A stretch of DNA of 64,000 bases from Adiantum capillus-veneris (taxonomy: Eukaryota; Streptophyta; Polypodiopsida; Polypodiales; Pteridaceae). The stretch covers positions 133,520,420-133,584,419 of the forward strand of contig CM043964.1 in the NCBI GenBank assembly GCA_014529385.2, in the 5' to 3' direction. Shown piece after piece: positions 1 to 12,640 of this stretch. Made by a program: the position numbers and the translations under genes. The notes under the pieces were generated by a model, which worked only from the letters and a program-made list of their open reading frames with translations, had not been told where the DNA came from and did no database searches. The number at the start of each line of letters is the position of its first letter. Positions within the stretch are counted from its first letter, which is position 1.

Positions 1-630
1 AATAGCACTCATTGGTCTCATGATTGGTCCATTTTCCCTTGATTGCACACCATTTTTGTGGTCTAATTCGTTGTCCCTCTTGAGGTATCCCTTGCCTTGG
101 TTCCCTCATAGGTGTTTTTTGCATGTTATTCATCATGTTATTTAATCACTGCATTCATCCTTTTGAGAAAATCTTCTATGGCTATAAGCGGTGCTGCAAC
201 AACCGTTCCTACTTGAGCTGGTTTGGTGGATGTTGTTTTCTTGCTTTGGTTATCCTTAGGAACAACTTCTTCATTGAAAATATCACAATTGTCTCCTAAG
301 TCAATAGCATTTGACACACACTCTTCTAGGGTCATATGTTTCTTGTTATACAATATAGCATGAAGTTCTTTGTTTAGCAGTCTCTCTAGAAACAATCTAC
401 TAATCTCTCTTATGTAGGTATCTCTAGTTCTGGGCATCTTGCAATGTATTTCTTCATTTTAGTTGCACAATCCCTAACAGACTCACCTTGTTTCTGTTTG
501 AAGCTATAGATTTGAGCTACTGTATTATGTTTGATCCCCGTTTTGGAACAAGTAGCTACAAGTCCTTGAGCAAATATGTTTAAGTCCATGATTGACGTTG
601 GTGGAATATTTTGGACCCATGCTAGTGCAC
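1..630 (-). pseudogene. Ty3/gypsy gag fragment (Tat-like family)
   Basis: Read on the minus strand, this is a colinear copy of the gag segment at about 29,076-29,695 of the large gypsy element in this window. Both share the 'WVQNIPP/WFQNIPP' region, the 'LEGLLNKELH' segment and the 'ALEECVS/TLEECVS' helix of a retrotransposon gag capsid domain. The longest open stretch is 138-437 (99 codons), with further in-frame coding upstream to about 630. The copy runs off the left window edge, so more of the same element may lie outside. It is inverted relative to the copy at 29 kb. It is clearly a decayed relative of that family, not a functional gene. Start and stop are not meaningful here. Confidence 0.8.
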
Positions 631-1365
631 CTCATTTGCTTTTCTCAAAGCTGCTTCTGATACAAAAAGTAGTGTGAACACTGATGACCTATGAAGACAA
701 TCAAATTGTCCATGAGTAGAAATGTCTCCATTGTGTAAAAGCAGGGATAACTGCCAAAAGCTCTTTCTCATAAATCTATGTAGCCCGTTCAGGACGTGAA
801 AACATCCTGCTCTCAAACTGCTACCACATGCATCACAATAAACTTCAAAGGGCTTTTGAAAAGTCTTGCAAGGCCAAAACTGGTCACGTTGTCAACTCTT
901 TCTTGAAAGTTTGAAAGACTGCAATCTGTGACAGCTTTCAAATAAAGGGAACCCCTTTCTGAGTCAGCACATACAAAGGAGAAGCTATCTCTGCAAATTT
1001 TCAAATGAATTGCCGATGATGTGAGCACAAGCCCAGAAAGCTTCGAATGTCATGAACATTCTTCAAATTGGGCCAATCACAAATGGTCTTAACTTTGGCC
1101 GGGTCCATTTTTACACCTTCTGTTGAGATGATGTGTCCCAAAAAGTGTCTCTCGCAAGAAAAACTTGCTCCTTTTTGCATTAACAACTAGTTTATGTTGT
1201 CGCAGTGCCTAGAAAACTTGTAACAGCTGGTGTCTGTGCTCTACTTCACTCTTGGAGAAGACAATGATGTCGTCAAAGAAAGTGCCCACAAATGATCAAT
1301 ACTCTCTGAAAATCCTATCCATCATGCGGTTGAATGTACCCGGAGCATTTGTTTGGCCAAATGCA
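631..1365 (-). pseudogene. Ty3/gypsy reverse transcriptase / RNase H fragment
   Basis: On the minus strand, from right to left, I can read the RT segment 'AFGQTNAPGTFNRMMDRIF', the catalytic-box segment 'FFDDIIVFSKSE', the 'LGHIISTEGVKMDP' tether and the 'IRSFLGLCSHHRQFI' start of the RNase H region. Degraded RNase H follows. The order and motifs are those of a chromovirus-type gypsy pol, a different lineage from the neighbouring gag fragment. At least two internal stops and frame changes are present. The upstream half of RT is missing: the homology stops at about 1365, where sequence from the arm of a DNA transposon begins, so this is a rearrangement or insertion junction. Confidence 0.8.
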
Positions 1366-3677
1366 TAACTACACCCCCAATGTTGTGTGACTTTTTTCTG
1401 TAATGTCCATCCAGCATATTAAAATCTCGGTAAATAGATATTCAAGAGAGGATAGCGCGAGAGCTGAGGAGTTCGAACAGACTCGCATTGGCGAAATGAC
1501 ACAGTGCTACTAGTAGACTCAAGAGGAGGTTCGAAATATGCAAGAAGCAATCAATCAATATTATGTAGATGATGTAGAAGTAGAGGAATGGGCTACACGT
1601 TAGCGGTAAGAGAAATAACAGAGGGAAGCTTCACAGGTGCAAGATGCATGGGAATCCATGGAAGAGGCCCATGATTTTGAACGATGCGAAAGGATGCCCA
1701 AGACCAGCGTCCCCCGAGGGAGAAGAAGCAGCAACCGGGGAAGAGAATAGGGGGAGCAGTGGCAACAACTAGGGGAGAGGGTAGGGGACCACTGGCACCA
1801 ACCGAGGGAGAGGACAAAGGAGCAATAGCAGGGGAAGGGAGCAATAACTACCTTTGTTTGTATACATCTTGACAAAAACAACACAATTTGTAAATTTTTG
1901 AGACAATGAAAAGTCTACATTTTTAAACATTAGTTGAGTGGCACAAAATGTCTCTGTATTAGCCATTTTGAAGAGTACATCATGGTTTGCATGGCATCAA
2001 AGCTCATTGCGTGCACAATGTATGTGACCTAGCTTTCGGTGGAAGCAATTAGGTGAAGTGTATTTGAGAGGGACTCCTTGCACAATGTTGTGTCTTGGAA
2101 TCTAAGAAGAAGAAAGAGTTACATTCTATGTCTCAATGTATTAAAGACAATCAAAATTCATCCATTTAGTAAGCACCTTTCTATTGTTGAGATTGAATGC
2201 ACACAATTTCGGCAAAAGTGGAAGTTCTTCACATGTAAGATCTACTCTGAGCTGTGCAAGAGTTGTGCTTGACATTGTCTCCATCACAATAAGTAGGCTG
2301 TCTCAAAAGTAGAGCTTCATTGATAAAGGTTTTTTCTCAGGGCTAGACTCCGTATCTTGGTCGAGTGGAATAAGCTGCCCACTCAGAAGATGATATCTAA
2401 AATAGTAAAATGATGCTAGGAAATTTTGAGAGCTTATAATAAACTTGAATATTATGGACTTCTTTTGTAAAATATAAATTTTTCCCTGTGACTGTTTCCT
2501 ATCCCAATTATCATCTAAAAAGTCCAAACAGCTCTCAGACTTGCAAATGAACATTGTTGCGGTAGTTCTTATTTGATCATCAAAGAAGAAATCGACAAAT
2601 ACTTCAAGAGGCATAAATAGTGCAAGCCAAACTATTTTTGTGGCAATTGAATACTTGAGGGACTTTTGTATATCTTGAAACAACCTATTCCTAAAGCTTT
2701 CACTAGTTTGCGAAGCTGGCAAAGACCAATCCTTGTTGTCAAAGGATGGAAGTGGCAAAGGAGCTACATGACCCCAATCAAAGGAAGTTCTCGATTCCAA
2801 ATATGACATATCATAAAAGAATAATGTATTATCTGCAAGTTCCTTGTGTTGTCTTACTCGGTACATTTGCTCACCAATAAATGCATGGTAAGCATCAAAA
2901 ATCCCAGCTATGCTCTCAACTAGTTTCCAGTCCGTCCTATTCGATGGATCAATATTTGATACATACCAAAAATGATATCCACCACTTAACCTTTGAATAT
3001 AATCATGCACAAAATAACTTACAGTTGGGTCGATGCCGTGGAAAACTTGGAGGAGTTGTTTGCAACCTTAAGTCTGCATTCTCGGAAGCATGTTGTATAA
3101 GGACCTCCTTCACCCACTTTCTTTGTGCACACACTTAAAACTCTTTAACTTGTCCCTTGAAAGCCTCCACAAAATCATTGCGTTGCCTGCTCTTCCTCCT
3201 CATAGTTTGCAGTAGTTCCCAACTTCCGATAGTTATTTGAGATGGTATCCATGCTTGATCATCTGTAGTATAACTGTTAAAAATGCTAACAGAGTCAATG
3301 GTAGTGCTAGGCCTTCGGGAAGTAGTCATGATGTGCACTAGAATACACAGAAAAGTTAGCGCAAATATGAAAAAGGAAAGAAAGTTTTGAGAGGGAAGTA
3401 GAGATGCTCAAAGTAATATTTGGGTCGGAACATAGATACTAGAGTCTTCAATGAAAGTTCTGAAATTCGTTGGTATAGGGTTAGTATGGCTTATCGCATT
3501 TATGCCTTGAAAGCGTGAAATTGTGTAATTTGATGAAAAAAATAATATTTCTCCGTTTTTCTTAAAGAGTATGGCTCCAAAATGTCGATTCTCAATGTAA
3601 CGTAAGCCTCTTCCTCATTGGTCGAGTGTCACTCTCTCTCTAGAACTGAAAGGCCCAAAAGTGAGTCCAACTTAATG
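1366..3677 (-). mobile_element. Truncated inverted copy of the arm of the 11.1 kb DNA transposon
   Basis: The reverse complement of this stretch matches about 17,972-20,190 nearly end to end: the terminal region next to the inverted repeat, an arm reading frame, a region of charged coding sequence, and sequence reaching the first intron after the Ulp1 domain. At its outer end the copy keeps 'AAGTTGGACTCACTTTTGGG' (reverse strand), part of the terminal inverted repeat. It lacks the outermost bases, and copia LTR sequence begins there. The copy is truncated at its inner end at about 1366, inside a gypsy RT fragment. The two copies form a 2.3 kb inverted pair about 14 kb apart. Confidence 0.8.
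2303..3010 (-). CDS. Arm reading frame of the DNA transposon, unknown function (better-kept copy)
   Basis: This is a 235-codon open frame with no stop, the best-preserved version of a protein also encoded at about 18,600-19,230 on the plus strand. I do not recognise the family. The protein starts 'MHDYIQRLSGGYHFWY', contains an aromatic-rich middle part, the segment 'FDWGHVAPLPLP' and an acidic 'CLDFLDDNWD' segment, and has no evident membrane segment. A second short frame upstream (3135-3338, minus; starts 'MHIMTTSRRPS') lines up with 18,313-18,510 and is probably an upstream exon, because a GTAAGT donor follows the matching region in the second copy at 18,600. The second copy lacks about 40 residues present here. 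It is probably a transposon accessory protein or part of a transposase. The start is the first ATG and may not be the true one. Confidence 0.45.
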   Translation of the reverse strand: MHDYIQRLSGGYHFWYVSNIDPSNRTDWKLVESIAGIFDAYHAFIGEQMYRVRQHKELADNTLFFYDMSYLESRTSFDWGHVAPLPLPSFDNKDWSLPASQTSESFRNRLFQDIQKSLKYSIATKIVWLALFMPLEVFVDFFFDDQIRTTATMFICKSESCLDFLDDNWDRKQSQGKIYILQKKSIIFKFIISSQNFLASFYYFRYHLLSGQLIPLDQDTESSPEKKPLSMKLYF

Positions 3678-4170
3678 CTACTAACGGAAGTCATGGTGTC
3701 CCTGCAAAATACATAAAATAACATGCTACAGACAATAAATCAATAGATCTCCATACCTGCACAATTGTGTACACGTAAACGCCATAGCAAAACTGACATG
3801 AGAGATGTAGAGAGCAAGACAGAGTAAGCAAGCACGTGCAGATGCACCTCCTAGAGTGGAGTGCTACGCCGACACGGTGAGAGAGGAGGAAGGAGAGGAG
3901 AGAAGAAACACACAAGCACTGGGTACAATCTCCCCCCGTGCAAGAGTGACCATTTCCCTCTTGCACATATTTCATTTATAGATTTCTTGAATGGTCAAAT
4001 TAAGTACAAATTGGTCGGCCGATCATAAATGGCCAAAGCTCATAAAAGAGCACTTGAATAATAAAATGTACAATATATATATTTTCTTATTCATATAAAT
4101 CTAGCACGGTCTAGTCTTTTCCACCTATCAGCTGCAATAAATAATAAAATATCAATTCTATTACATACCT
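3678..4170 (-). repeat. Partial copia LTR, direct repeat of 9345-9834
   Basis: This stretch starts with TGCTACTAACGGAAG and stays close to 9345-9834 throughout, in the same orientation. It ends where the second copy continues into the outer part of its LTR. It therefore looks like the 3' (R/U5) part of a copia LTR whose U3 start is missing or too diverged to recognise. The apparent 94-codon minus-strand frame at 3691-3975 also exists in the other copy and is an LTR by-product, not a gene. Confidence 0.7.
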
Positions 4171-7100
4171 CTTCGTTCGAAAGCAACTGTTCTCAGTTGT
4201 GAAGATAAAAATCTACAGACAATACTTGTCAAAAAACAATGATTAGAAATTTGTATCAAATAGTAAAATAAAAATCCATAAAATTAAACAACATTGCTTA
4301 TGCCTGCAGTCATCCACATATTACCTATTCTAGTGTCCCATACCACTAGAATAAGCATTATATGTCCTATCCTGATGAATCAAGATATCATTGGTCACAC
4401 TCATCATTCAATAATCAATTCTCATCAGTATCAAGTTCAATTCCATAAATACAACTGCGACAAAAAATCATCATATACCTTTTCCAAATCCAAATGCAAA
4501 TATCTCTCAACATAAATCCGAATCCAAATCCAAATATCCTTCATTTTGTATACCCGGGTAACAAAATCATACCAGTTGCAGTGGTGGCCAGCCACTGCAT
4601 CATGATTTTGTGATCGATGTTGCCTCAACCGACGAGTCTACACCAATAAGGCGTGCTGCCTAAATCAATGAATCTGCACTAATGCTGTCTAAATCGATGA
4701 ATCTGCATTTGATAGTGTTCAAAAATCAAGAAATTGCAGTTTATCAATGTGCTGCCTAAATCGGAGGATCTGCACCAAGATGAGTATCTACACACTGCCT
4801 AGATCAACAAATCTGTTTGTCCATGACCAGTGGACTAGGCTAGGCATAAAGAATATAACATTGAGCACATGTGTAGGAGGGTACTTACAAACCATTGTTC
4901 ACTATCCCAGAGCACCTTAGCTCACATGAGTAGTTGTATAACTTAATGACAAATGATCTTAATCAAAAATCCTTTAAATCAACAGGAAACCAGGGCCATA
5001 ATAGTGTGTGAGTAGCCAGCTTAGAAGACAATTAGACAAACGAAATATGAAAAGAACACTAATGTATTTGTTGTACATACCAACAGGATATTGAATGGGT
5101 ATCTACGTATGCGTGTCGAGAGAGCTGTGTTGTCTCTTTGAATGGTATGAGCAAACACATTAAGTATTTTGGCACAATTTTGTATGATAGTGGTAGTATC
5201 ATCAACTAGTAAAAGTAGTAAGATATAGATTAATTAAGATATTTGATTGATTAGCCAGGAAGGTAGGTATTGAAAAATCTGAGAGAACATGGTGAGTATA
5301 TTATCAGTGAAGTTTGGAAAATAAGTTTGCAAAATAAAGTAAGGAAATGTCTTATCTAGCTGCGTTATATGATGGTCTGTATCAATTTTTGGGAATCTTA
5401 GACAATAAACTAGTTAGGAAAAATAAAAATTAAAAATGAACAACATTATCAAGATCATTTTGTGAAGTGCAATCAAGATGGAGACTGGAATTTCCTTAAA
5501 CTTGTGGTAAACCTAAGAAAGGTGATGGTATTGACTAGTCTAGTGGAATGAACAGCAAAAATATAACACGGAGCTGTTTGAAGAGGACAAAATCAAGAAA
5601 ATCTTCACAATGTGATAAGTGAAACAAATTTTAAGCCCTACAGATGAGGCCATGACTTTTTATACGTCAATTGATGAAATAAATCACAGAAAGAGCATGT
5701 AGTGTCATCAGCATACAAGTTACAAAAAGTGGTCACATCACAAGTTTACAGTAGGCGTGTTGTGAAGCAGGAATGCTTGGATATTTGGTCAAAATAGAAT
5801 GTTAACTTAGCATAATGTAAAGGAGTTACCAACTTTTACTGACATGAATGATGAGGTTGCTAAAGTAAGAAACAGATTCTCACATCAATCATGTTTTGAT
5901 AGAGGTAGTGATAGTATTCAGGCCAGTGAGATTGAAGGACTTATTGACAAAGTATGGAGCTGTTCCCAAATGATCGCTAGGCATATCTAAAAGCATCTTT
6001 TAAATGTGACTAATATTTCTTTAACTACCACCATATCTATGATCTTCTTGGAAGCGAGAACCTGAGGAATTTCTATAGCTGAAGTCAAACGGAGGTACAC
6101 TGCATATTTTAGACAAACTGCCCGGGATACCACAAGCGCCTAAGAAGAAACGGTTCCTAGCTCACAAAAATACATCAAAGAAACAACAACAAGAATCCAC
6201 TAGATGTTGTCGCTTGCGTCTGACTCGGAGGAAGAAGTGTTGCAATGAGCAATAGTCACACAAAATTGCGACAGCCTAGACTTCACTGTAGCCCACTGAT
6301 AGCGGCATGGTGAGTGGGAGGGTGTTCTGTTGCGAAGTTGAGGGGGGGAAAGAGAGAGAAAAATGAAATGAAATGTTATATTAACCGTCTTCAAAAAGGC
6401 ATGAGACCAAACTAATACAATCATTGAGGATCTAAACCAATGCTTGGTACAAAAATAAAATTAAGTAAAGCAAAAGATTGAAACTAAAAATCTAGAATTA
6501 TCAGTGTAAACCATTATCATCATCCTCACTGCCCACCACTGTAAGTGATTGTACTAGGGAAGACAAAAAGAGAGAGAAAGTGGGATGCGATATTCTTGAT
6601 GGTAGTGAGCTGACTGGCTCTCTTTGACCACAACACAGAAACCCTTTTTGAAGCGGTTCATATTCTTTCCACTGAGGACGATCCACCTAAGCGCATGGCA
6701 GTTCACATCCAACAGGGCATGATATTGTGTGCTCTTTCACATGAAGCTGTCGGCTTTTTGAAATGGTGAAGACCAGTGGGTCTGAGCCTGAGAATATGAA
6801 GCTTGAACCAATCCACAATATAATCACAACCCAATGTTGCAAGAACCAAAGATGCCAGATTTGCAGCCAAATTGCGACAAAGAGGTTGTTTGTAAAAATA
6901 TAAAATAAAATAAAATAAAAATCATATGAGGGACATTAATCACCAAAAGATATAGTTAATGCAGGCTAACCATGGCATCCTTCCATTGGCAAATCAGTGC
7001 CAGTAACGCATACGTGGCACTCAGACATGTCTACTAATATAAACTGCCACCCAAAAGTCAGTAAAAGTAGACAATCGATATCAGACGCAATACAACTCTC

Positions 7101-7586
7101 AATATTGGACTTTCCAGTTCTTTATAGAACTTATAGAGACGTCAATTGTGGCACAAAGCTCATCGGATTTTCCAATCCTATTACATACAGATATATCATG
7201 GCGTTGACAATGTACATATTGGCCATCGTAAGCAGTAGTGCAGCTTCTCTGTGTTTGAGGAAAAGCAAGGAAAATTGCTTCATTAACTCAGGCTTTCACT
7301 AGGCCAATCAAATGGTTCCTGACCGTGCACTTGGAGGATTGATTTCACGAATTAGAGTTTCTCTTTGAAGATCGTGTCCATGTATGCCTGGACTTCAATA
7401 AATAAATAGATTGACTAGTATCAGCAGACTTGGGGTTCGATGTGCCTGCAACCTTTGTCAAACTGTTGTGAAAAACTGTATGCAGCTTCGAAGCTCTCGA
7501 AAGACTGCCAAAAATAGCTGCTCGTCGTGCTTCATAAATTTTCGGGTCCTCCTCAAAAATGGATTCCAAGCTCTAGAGTTCAACTA
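4171..7586. other. Non-coding AT-rich stretch, no gene seen
   Basis: I find no credible coding region, RNA gene or recognisable element here; the short open frames lack any family signature. At about 4645-4820 there are several imperfect copies of a 'GCTGCCTAAATCGATGAATC'-like unit spaced roughly 35 bases or more apart, the only internal structure I noticed. Confidence 0.6.
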
Positions 7587-7615
7587 AGTTTGTGTGTGTG
7601 TGTGTGTGTGTGTGT
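7587..7615. repeat. (GT)n microsatellite
   Basis: A run of alternating GT/TG just before the GA-rich region. A second TG run lies at about 7811-7838. Confidence 0.85.
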
Positions 7616-7902
7616 GGTTGTGTGGCTCTTATTTGTGAGAGCATGTGGCTGTCAGTCACAAAAGAGACAGTGAATGAGCCTGTGAGTGGTCATGTGACAC
7701 CACCCGCAAGGTGGTGGTACTACATGGCAGTTGGGTGGTGGGCGCAGCCAATCGTTGAAATCCGTTAACTTACGAGAGGGAGAGAGAAAAATATCGAGAA
7801 CTCGCATGGCTGTGTGTGTGTGTGTGTATGTGTGTGGGCAACTATGAGAGAAAGAGAGAGTCAAGCAGCAATGGGAGCTAGCCGATGACGGCTCAAGTGC
7901 AT

Positions 7903-8083
<181 letters not shown>

Positions 8084-8213
8084 TTCTGTGAGGTGGTGGA
8101 GAGAGCGAAAAAGAGACAGATTCATAGCGTGTTTTACCAGCCTTAAAAAAAAGTTCAAGTTGCAGTGAGATAATGTCTTGCAACTAGCAGTGTGCTGGTT
8201 GAGGATTGGTGTT

Positions 8214-8230
8214 GGGGGGGGGGGGGGGGG
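8214..8230. repeat. Poly-G run
   Basis: Seventeen consecutive G residues followed by a short GA run. Confidence 0.9.
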
Positions 8231-9344
8231 AGAGAGAGCTAGCAATAGAGCCTCTGTAGAGTCCATGGGTGGGGGGTGGTTCAGGTAGAAGCTTCAAGCA
8301 ACCTACCCTCGGCAATGCCTCTGATTGTCTCACCTTGCCAGTAAAAAGTGGGCGCCTTCCGCTATTATTAATATATATGTATATATCTTTTTTTTTTTGG
8401 GTTCTAGGCAGCATGTAAGGAGTTCCTCTGCTGTTTTCTTTGGTGCATGCACCAACTGCAGCCTGCTTTAGTAAAATACTCAAATTCCAAAATCTCACGA
8501 ACTATAATTCTCATAATGGCCATGTCTTGTCCACTTCAAGAGAATTATTTGTAATACGCAAGCTTAGCGTACTAATATAAGCTAGTATCGACGAACTCAC
8601 TGGCTAAAGCTTCAAGACCTTGGCCATGGAGGAGACACAGTGTGTTTGGCTCTCACTTGGGGTTGATGACTGGTTGTACACAGTGTTGCAGTAGGCACTG
8701 TGGATATTGGACTGCTGGTCGAAAGAGCGAGGATTGTCATGAGGGAGGGCTTTCATGAGGGCATAGGCCAACATCGTTAGGCAACGGATGTCATAAACTG
8801 TGTCAAAACATCAAAGGATGTAGCTACTGCACTTAGTGCAAGTGCTTGAGCTGACGGCACCTACACTTGTGAAGTACCCTTAGGCAGAAGATCTCTTCTC
8901 TATGATTATTCTTTCTACTACGTAACTATACGTAGATGTTCCTCTCATATGAAAAAAAAAATCATATAATTCATCTTCTCCTTCGAGAAAATCAAGGTGT
9001 AATTGTTCTTGGCAAACTCGTCTTACCTGCTATAATCAACTTACCATAGTGGGCTTCCTAATAGCACTATCAACACTAAGTATGCCTCTAAGATTTACAG
9101 GCATGATCTCTAAACAAATTAAGTTTTAATTACATGGACATATTTGACCTACTAATCTTATGCCTATATTCTTTTGCGGCATTCAAGGCATAATTAGTAA
9201 ATATGATGGGTAATTAAGAGAAACATGAAAGAACTTCTGAAGAAAAATGATGCAAATTCAGGTCATAACTTGCACTTATCTTTGTATATATGTTTCTCCA
9301 TCACGTGTGCATTGAGAGGAGCGTTTCCTTCACTTTGATACCTC
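8231..9344. other. Non-coding stretch up to the copia 3' LTR
   Basis: No gene or repeat family recognised. The five bases ACCTC at 9340-9344 immediately precede the LTR and would be one half of a copia target-site duplication; the other half is not in view. Confidence 0.5.
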
Positions 9345-9948
9345 TGCTACTAGCGGAAGTCATGGCATCCCTGTAAAATACATAAAATAACACGCTACAA
9401 ACAATAAATCAATAGATCTCCATACCTACACAATCATGTACGCGTAATGCCATAGCAAAACTGACATGAGAGAGGCAGAGAGCAAGACAAAGTAAGCGAG
9501 CACGTGCAGGGGCACCTCCTAGAGTGAAGTGCTACGCCCGCACGACGAGAGAGGAGGAAAGAGAAGAGAGAAGAAATACACAAGCACTGGGTACAATCTC
9601 CCTCCGTGCAAGAGCGACCATTTCCCTCTTGCACATATTTCATTTATAGATTTCTTGAATGGTCAAATTGAGTACAAACTGGTCGGCCGGTCATAAATGG
9701 CCAAAGCTCATAAAAGAGCACTTCAATAATAAAATGTACAATATATATATTTTTTCATTTGCATAGGTCTAGCTTGGTCTAGTCTTTTCCATCTGTCAGC
9801 TGCAATAAATAATAAAATATCAATTCTGTAACATAGAATGATGGGCGTATATACAATGCACGGGGGAAAAAACCTCTTAAACACGAAAAAAATGTCCCGA
9901 CGGTCCTAGTGTGTTCACACACATCACTACCACATGCATATGGTAACA
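9345..9948 (-). repeat. copia 3' LTR
   Basis: In element sense the LTR begins TGTTACCATATGC and ends AGTAGCA, giving TG...CA termini over 604 bp. A TATA-like GTATATAC lies at about 9847-9854. The inner boundary is fixed by the adjoining polypurine tract and the outer boundary by the end of homology with 3678. Confidence 0.75.
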
Positions 9949-9960
9949 AATCCCCCCTGG
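9949..9960 (-). promoter_or_regulatory. copia polypurine tract
   Basis: In element sense this reads CCAGGGGGGATT immediately before the LTR start TGTTACC, the expected position and composition of the plus-strand primer for reverse transcription. Confidence 0.75.
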
Positions 9961-10186
9961 AGTGATGTGGTGAATGAGAGCTGGCACATGAGTAAAGGGA
10001 AGTGCCATGCCCTGAGGACATGGTCAGTTCACAAAGGGGAGTAGGCCCAAAGCTTTGCGGAAAGCTTCTCACTTTTCACGAGACAATGCCTTTGTGAAAA
10101 GATCTGCAAGGTTGTCCTGTGTTGGCACATAAGCCAAGCTGATCTCTCCTACTGAGAGCCTCTCCCTGACATAGTGGTAATGGACC

Positions 10187-11296
10187 TCAATGTGCTTTGT
10201 GCGAGCATGAAAAAACTAGGTTCCTCGCAACTGCCAATGCGCTCTGACTGTCAGTGTAGATAGTGTTGGCAGTATCATGTCCAACACCCAAATCATCCAT
10301 AAGGTGCCTGAGCCATACACACTCAACTGTAGCTATGAAGATTGCCCTGTACTCAACCTCACAACTCAAACTGACCACCGTAGGTTGCTTCTTGCTCAAC
10401 CATGATATACATGAATTGCCAAGCATGAAACAAAAACCACATGTGGACACTTGCGTGTCAAAACAACCAACCCAATCTGAGTCCGAAAAAGCATGTAAGT
10501 CTCGCGGCAATGATCCCCCCTTGGGATAAAACAAGCCAAGATGTAAAGTGCCACTAAGGTAGTGGAAAATCCTCTTGGCAGTCTGCCAATGCTTAGACCC
10601 TGGGCTATGCATAAATCTATTGACGTGTGAGACTGCAAACTGAATATTTGGTCTAGTATTGCATACATAAATGAGGCAACCAACAGAAATTTGGTAAAGA
10701 GTGACATCAGTATGATCGCCAACATCATGTATACTCAACTTCAAACATAATTCCATGGGTGTGGCAATAGGTTTTTAATCCTCAAGTCCAAAATTACATA
10801 GCAATGTCTCTATGTAACTTTTCTGACATAAGGCAATACCACCATCACACTACTTAAACTGTATGCCCAAGTAATGATGCAACAAACCAAAATCTTTTAT
10901 CTTGAAAGTAGCATTCAAATCAACCTTAAATTCAACAATATGTACCTCATTGGGACCAATGATCAGCAAATCATCCACATAAAGAACAACAATGAGAAGG
11001 ACATCGCCCTCACGCTTGACATACAATGTGCTTTCTGTTGGACTATTACGAAAGCCTCGTTTGACCTAATGAGTGTCAACTTTCTCATACCAAGGACGAG
11101 GAGATTGCTTCAACCCATACAAAGCCTTCTTACATCTGCCACTTTTTCCTCTTGTCCTTTCTTGACAAAGCCACGAGGTTGTGTTACATAAACCCTCAAA
11201 TATGTCACCATTCAAGAAATTAGTAACAATGTCTGATTGATGTACATCCCAACCGTAATGAGCTACCAATTCACATAGAAAATGCACAATACTCAT
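10187..11296 (-). pseudogene. copia reverse transcriptase and RNase H
   Basis: On the minus strand the RT palm begins near 11,296 with 'WDVHQSDIVTNFLNGDIFEG', followed by 'KKALYGLKQSPRPWYEKV' and the catalytic 'VVLYVDDLLIIG' box near 10,990. RNase H follows with 'FSDSDWVGCFDTQVSTCGFC' and 'WLSKKQPTVVSLSCEVEYRA', ending near 10,187. The YVDD box is intact. Frame changes and a stop lie between the RT and RNase H open stretches (about 10,757-11,060), so no full-length protein can be made. This is the most 3' part of the polyprotein, directly upstream of the polypurine tract. Confidence 0.9.
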
Positions 11297-12604
11297 ACGA
11301 CAAGTGGGAGCAAAAGTCTCTTCATAATCTATGCCTTTTTGCTGTGCATAACCCTTTGCATTAAGTCAAACCTTATGGTGATTGATCTCACCATCCAGCT
11401 TGCGTTTCAACTTGTAAACCACTTCATACCAATGGCCTTTTTTCCAAGAGGCAAATCACATAAAGTCCATGTGTCATTTTCTATAAGTGCATCATATTCT
11501 GATTGCATGACAGCCATCCAATTTTTTGAATTCTGTGCTTCATCAAAAGACAGAGGTTCCTCAACATCATGTAAGCTAGACAAAGCCAAAGCATAACAAT
11601 CTGATGCATAAGATGCATAGCTAGAGCCTGCACAAGTACGACTAGACAAAGGTGTATCCAATTTACTGTCACGTAATGTATGGACCAGCCATTTTGGCAT
11701 ACCTCTAGCCTGCTCATTTTTAGTTCTTTCCTCATCAAGTACATCATGTATATCTGCATCAGTAATAGGATGATTTGTAAAATTTTTTGAACATAGGCTG
11801 TACATTTGCCTCATTGGAATTTACATTCGAACTTTCACCATTGAAAAGAGGCCACAAAGTGTCATAAATGTCTTGTGCACTTACATTATTGTCTCTAGTA
11901 CATGATAGCAAGGGCTATACAGAATTTTCCACAAACACTACATCACGTGAAACCAAAATATGCTTTGTTTGCGGATGATACAACCTGTAACCTTTGCTTT
12001 TAACACTATAACCGATAAAAATATATTTGACAGCCTTATCATCCAATATTTTGTGCTGTGTTTGTGACACCAAAGCATATGCCAAACATCAAAAAACACG
12101 CATGTGCTCAATATAAGGCTTTCTATCATGCCATGCTTCATATGGAGTAATAGACTGCAAAGCTTTTGTAGGACGCCTATTAAGTACATAAGTGGCACAC
12201 ATGATGGACTCAAGCCAAAAAAAAATCGGCAAAGCTTGATTTTTGATCATACATCGTGCCATTTCCGTAAGTGACCTATTTTTTCTCTCAGCAACACCAT
12301 TTTGATGAGATGTATAAGGCACTGTACATTGGTGTTTTATCCCGCGAATAGCTAGAAATCCATGAAATTCATGAGACATATACTCCCCCCCTCGATCGGA
12401 ATGGAGGGTGCCCATAGTACATTTTGATACATTTTCAACCATAGCCAGAAATTGTTTAAAGCAAGTAAAAACTTCGAACTTTGCTTTAAGCAGAAATACC
12501 CATGCATGCCTGGAGTAATCATCAATGAAAGTCACAAAGTACAGGTAATTGCCCAAGGACGGAGTTTGCATGGGCCCACAAACATCACTATGCACAAGCT
12601 GCAA
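11297..12604 (-). pseudogene. copia integrase and linker to RT
   Basis: The integrase core lies at 12,089-12,604 on the minus strand. The D,D,E residues can be read in 'LVHSDVCGPM', 'LHSDRGGEYMSHEF' and 'HQNGVAERKNRSL', followed by 'FFWLESIMCATYVLNRRPTK', typical of the copia core (rve). The C-terminal linker and the start of RT (11,407-11,814) contain 'MPKWLVHTLRD', 'NSKNWMAVMQSEYDALIEND' and 'WTLCDLPLGKKAIGMKW', the conserved entry to copia RT. Stops and frame changes separate these stretches. In the intact family the enzyme inserts the cDNA into the genome. Confidence 0.9.
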
Positions 12605-12640
12605 CCTGCATGTGGCCCTAACTGAACCATCCTTTGGAAA

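Noticed and set aside
3691-3975. 94-codon cysteine-rich frame, repeated at 9434-9643
   Set aside because: Lies inside the copia LTR repeat in both places and is read through non-coding LTR sequence.
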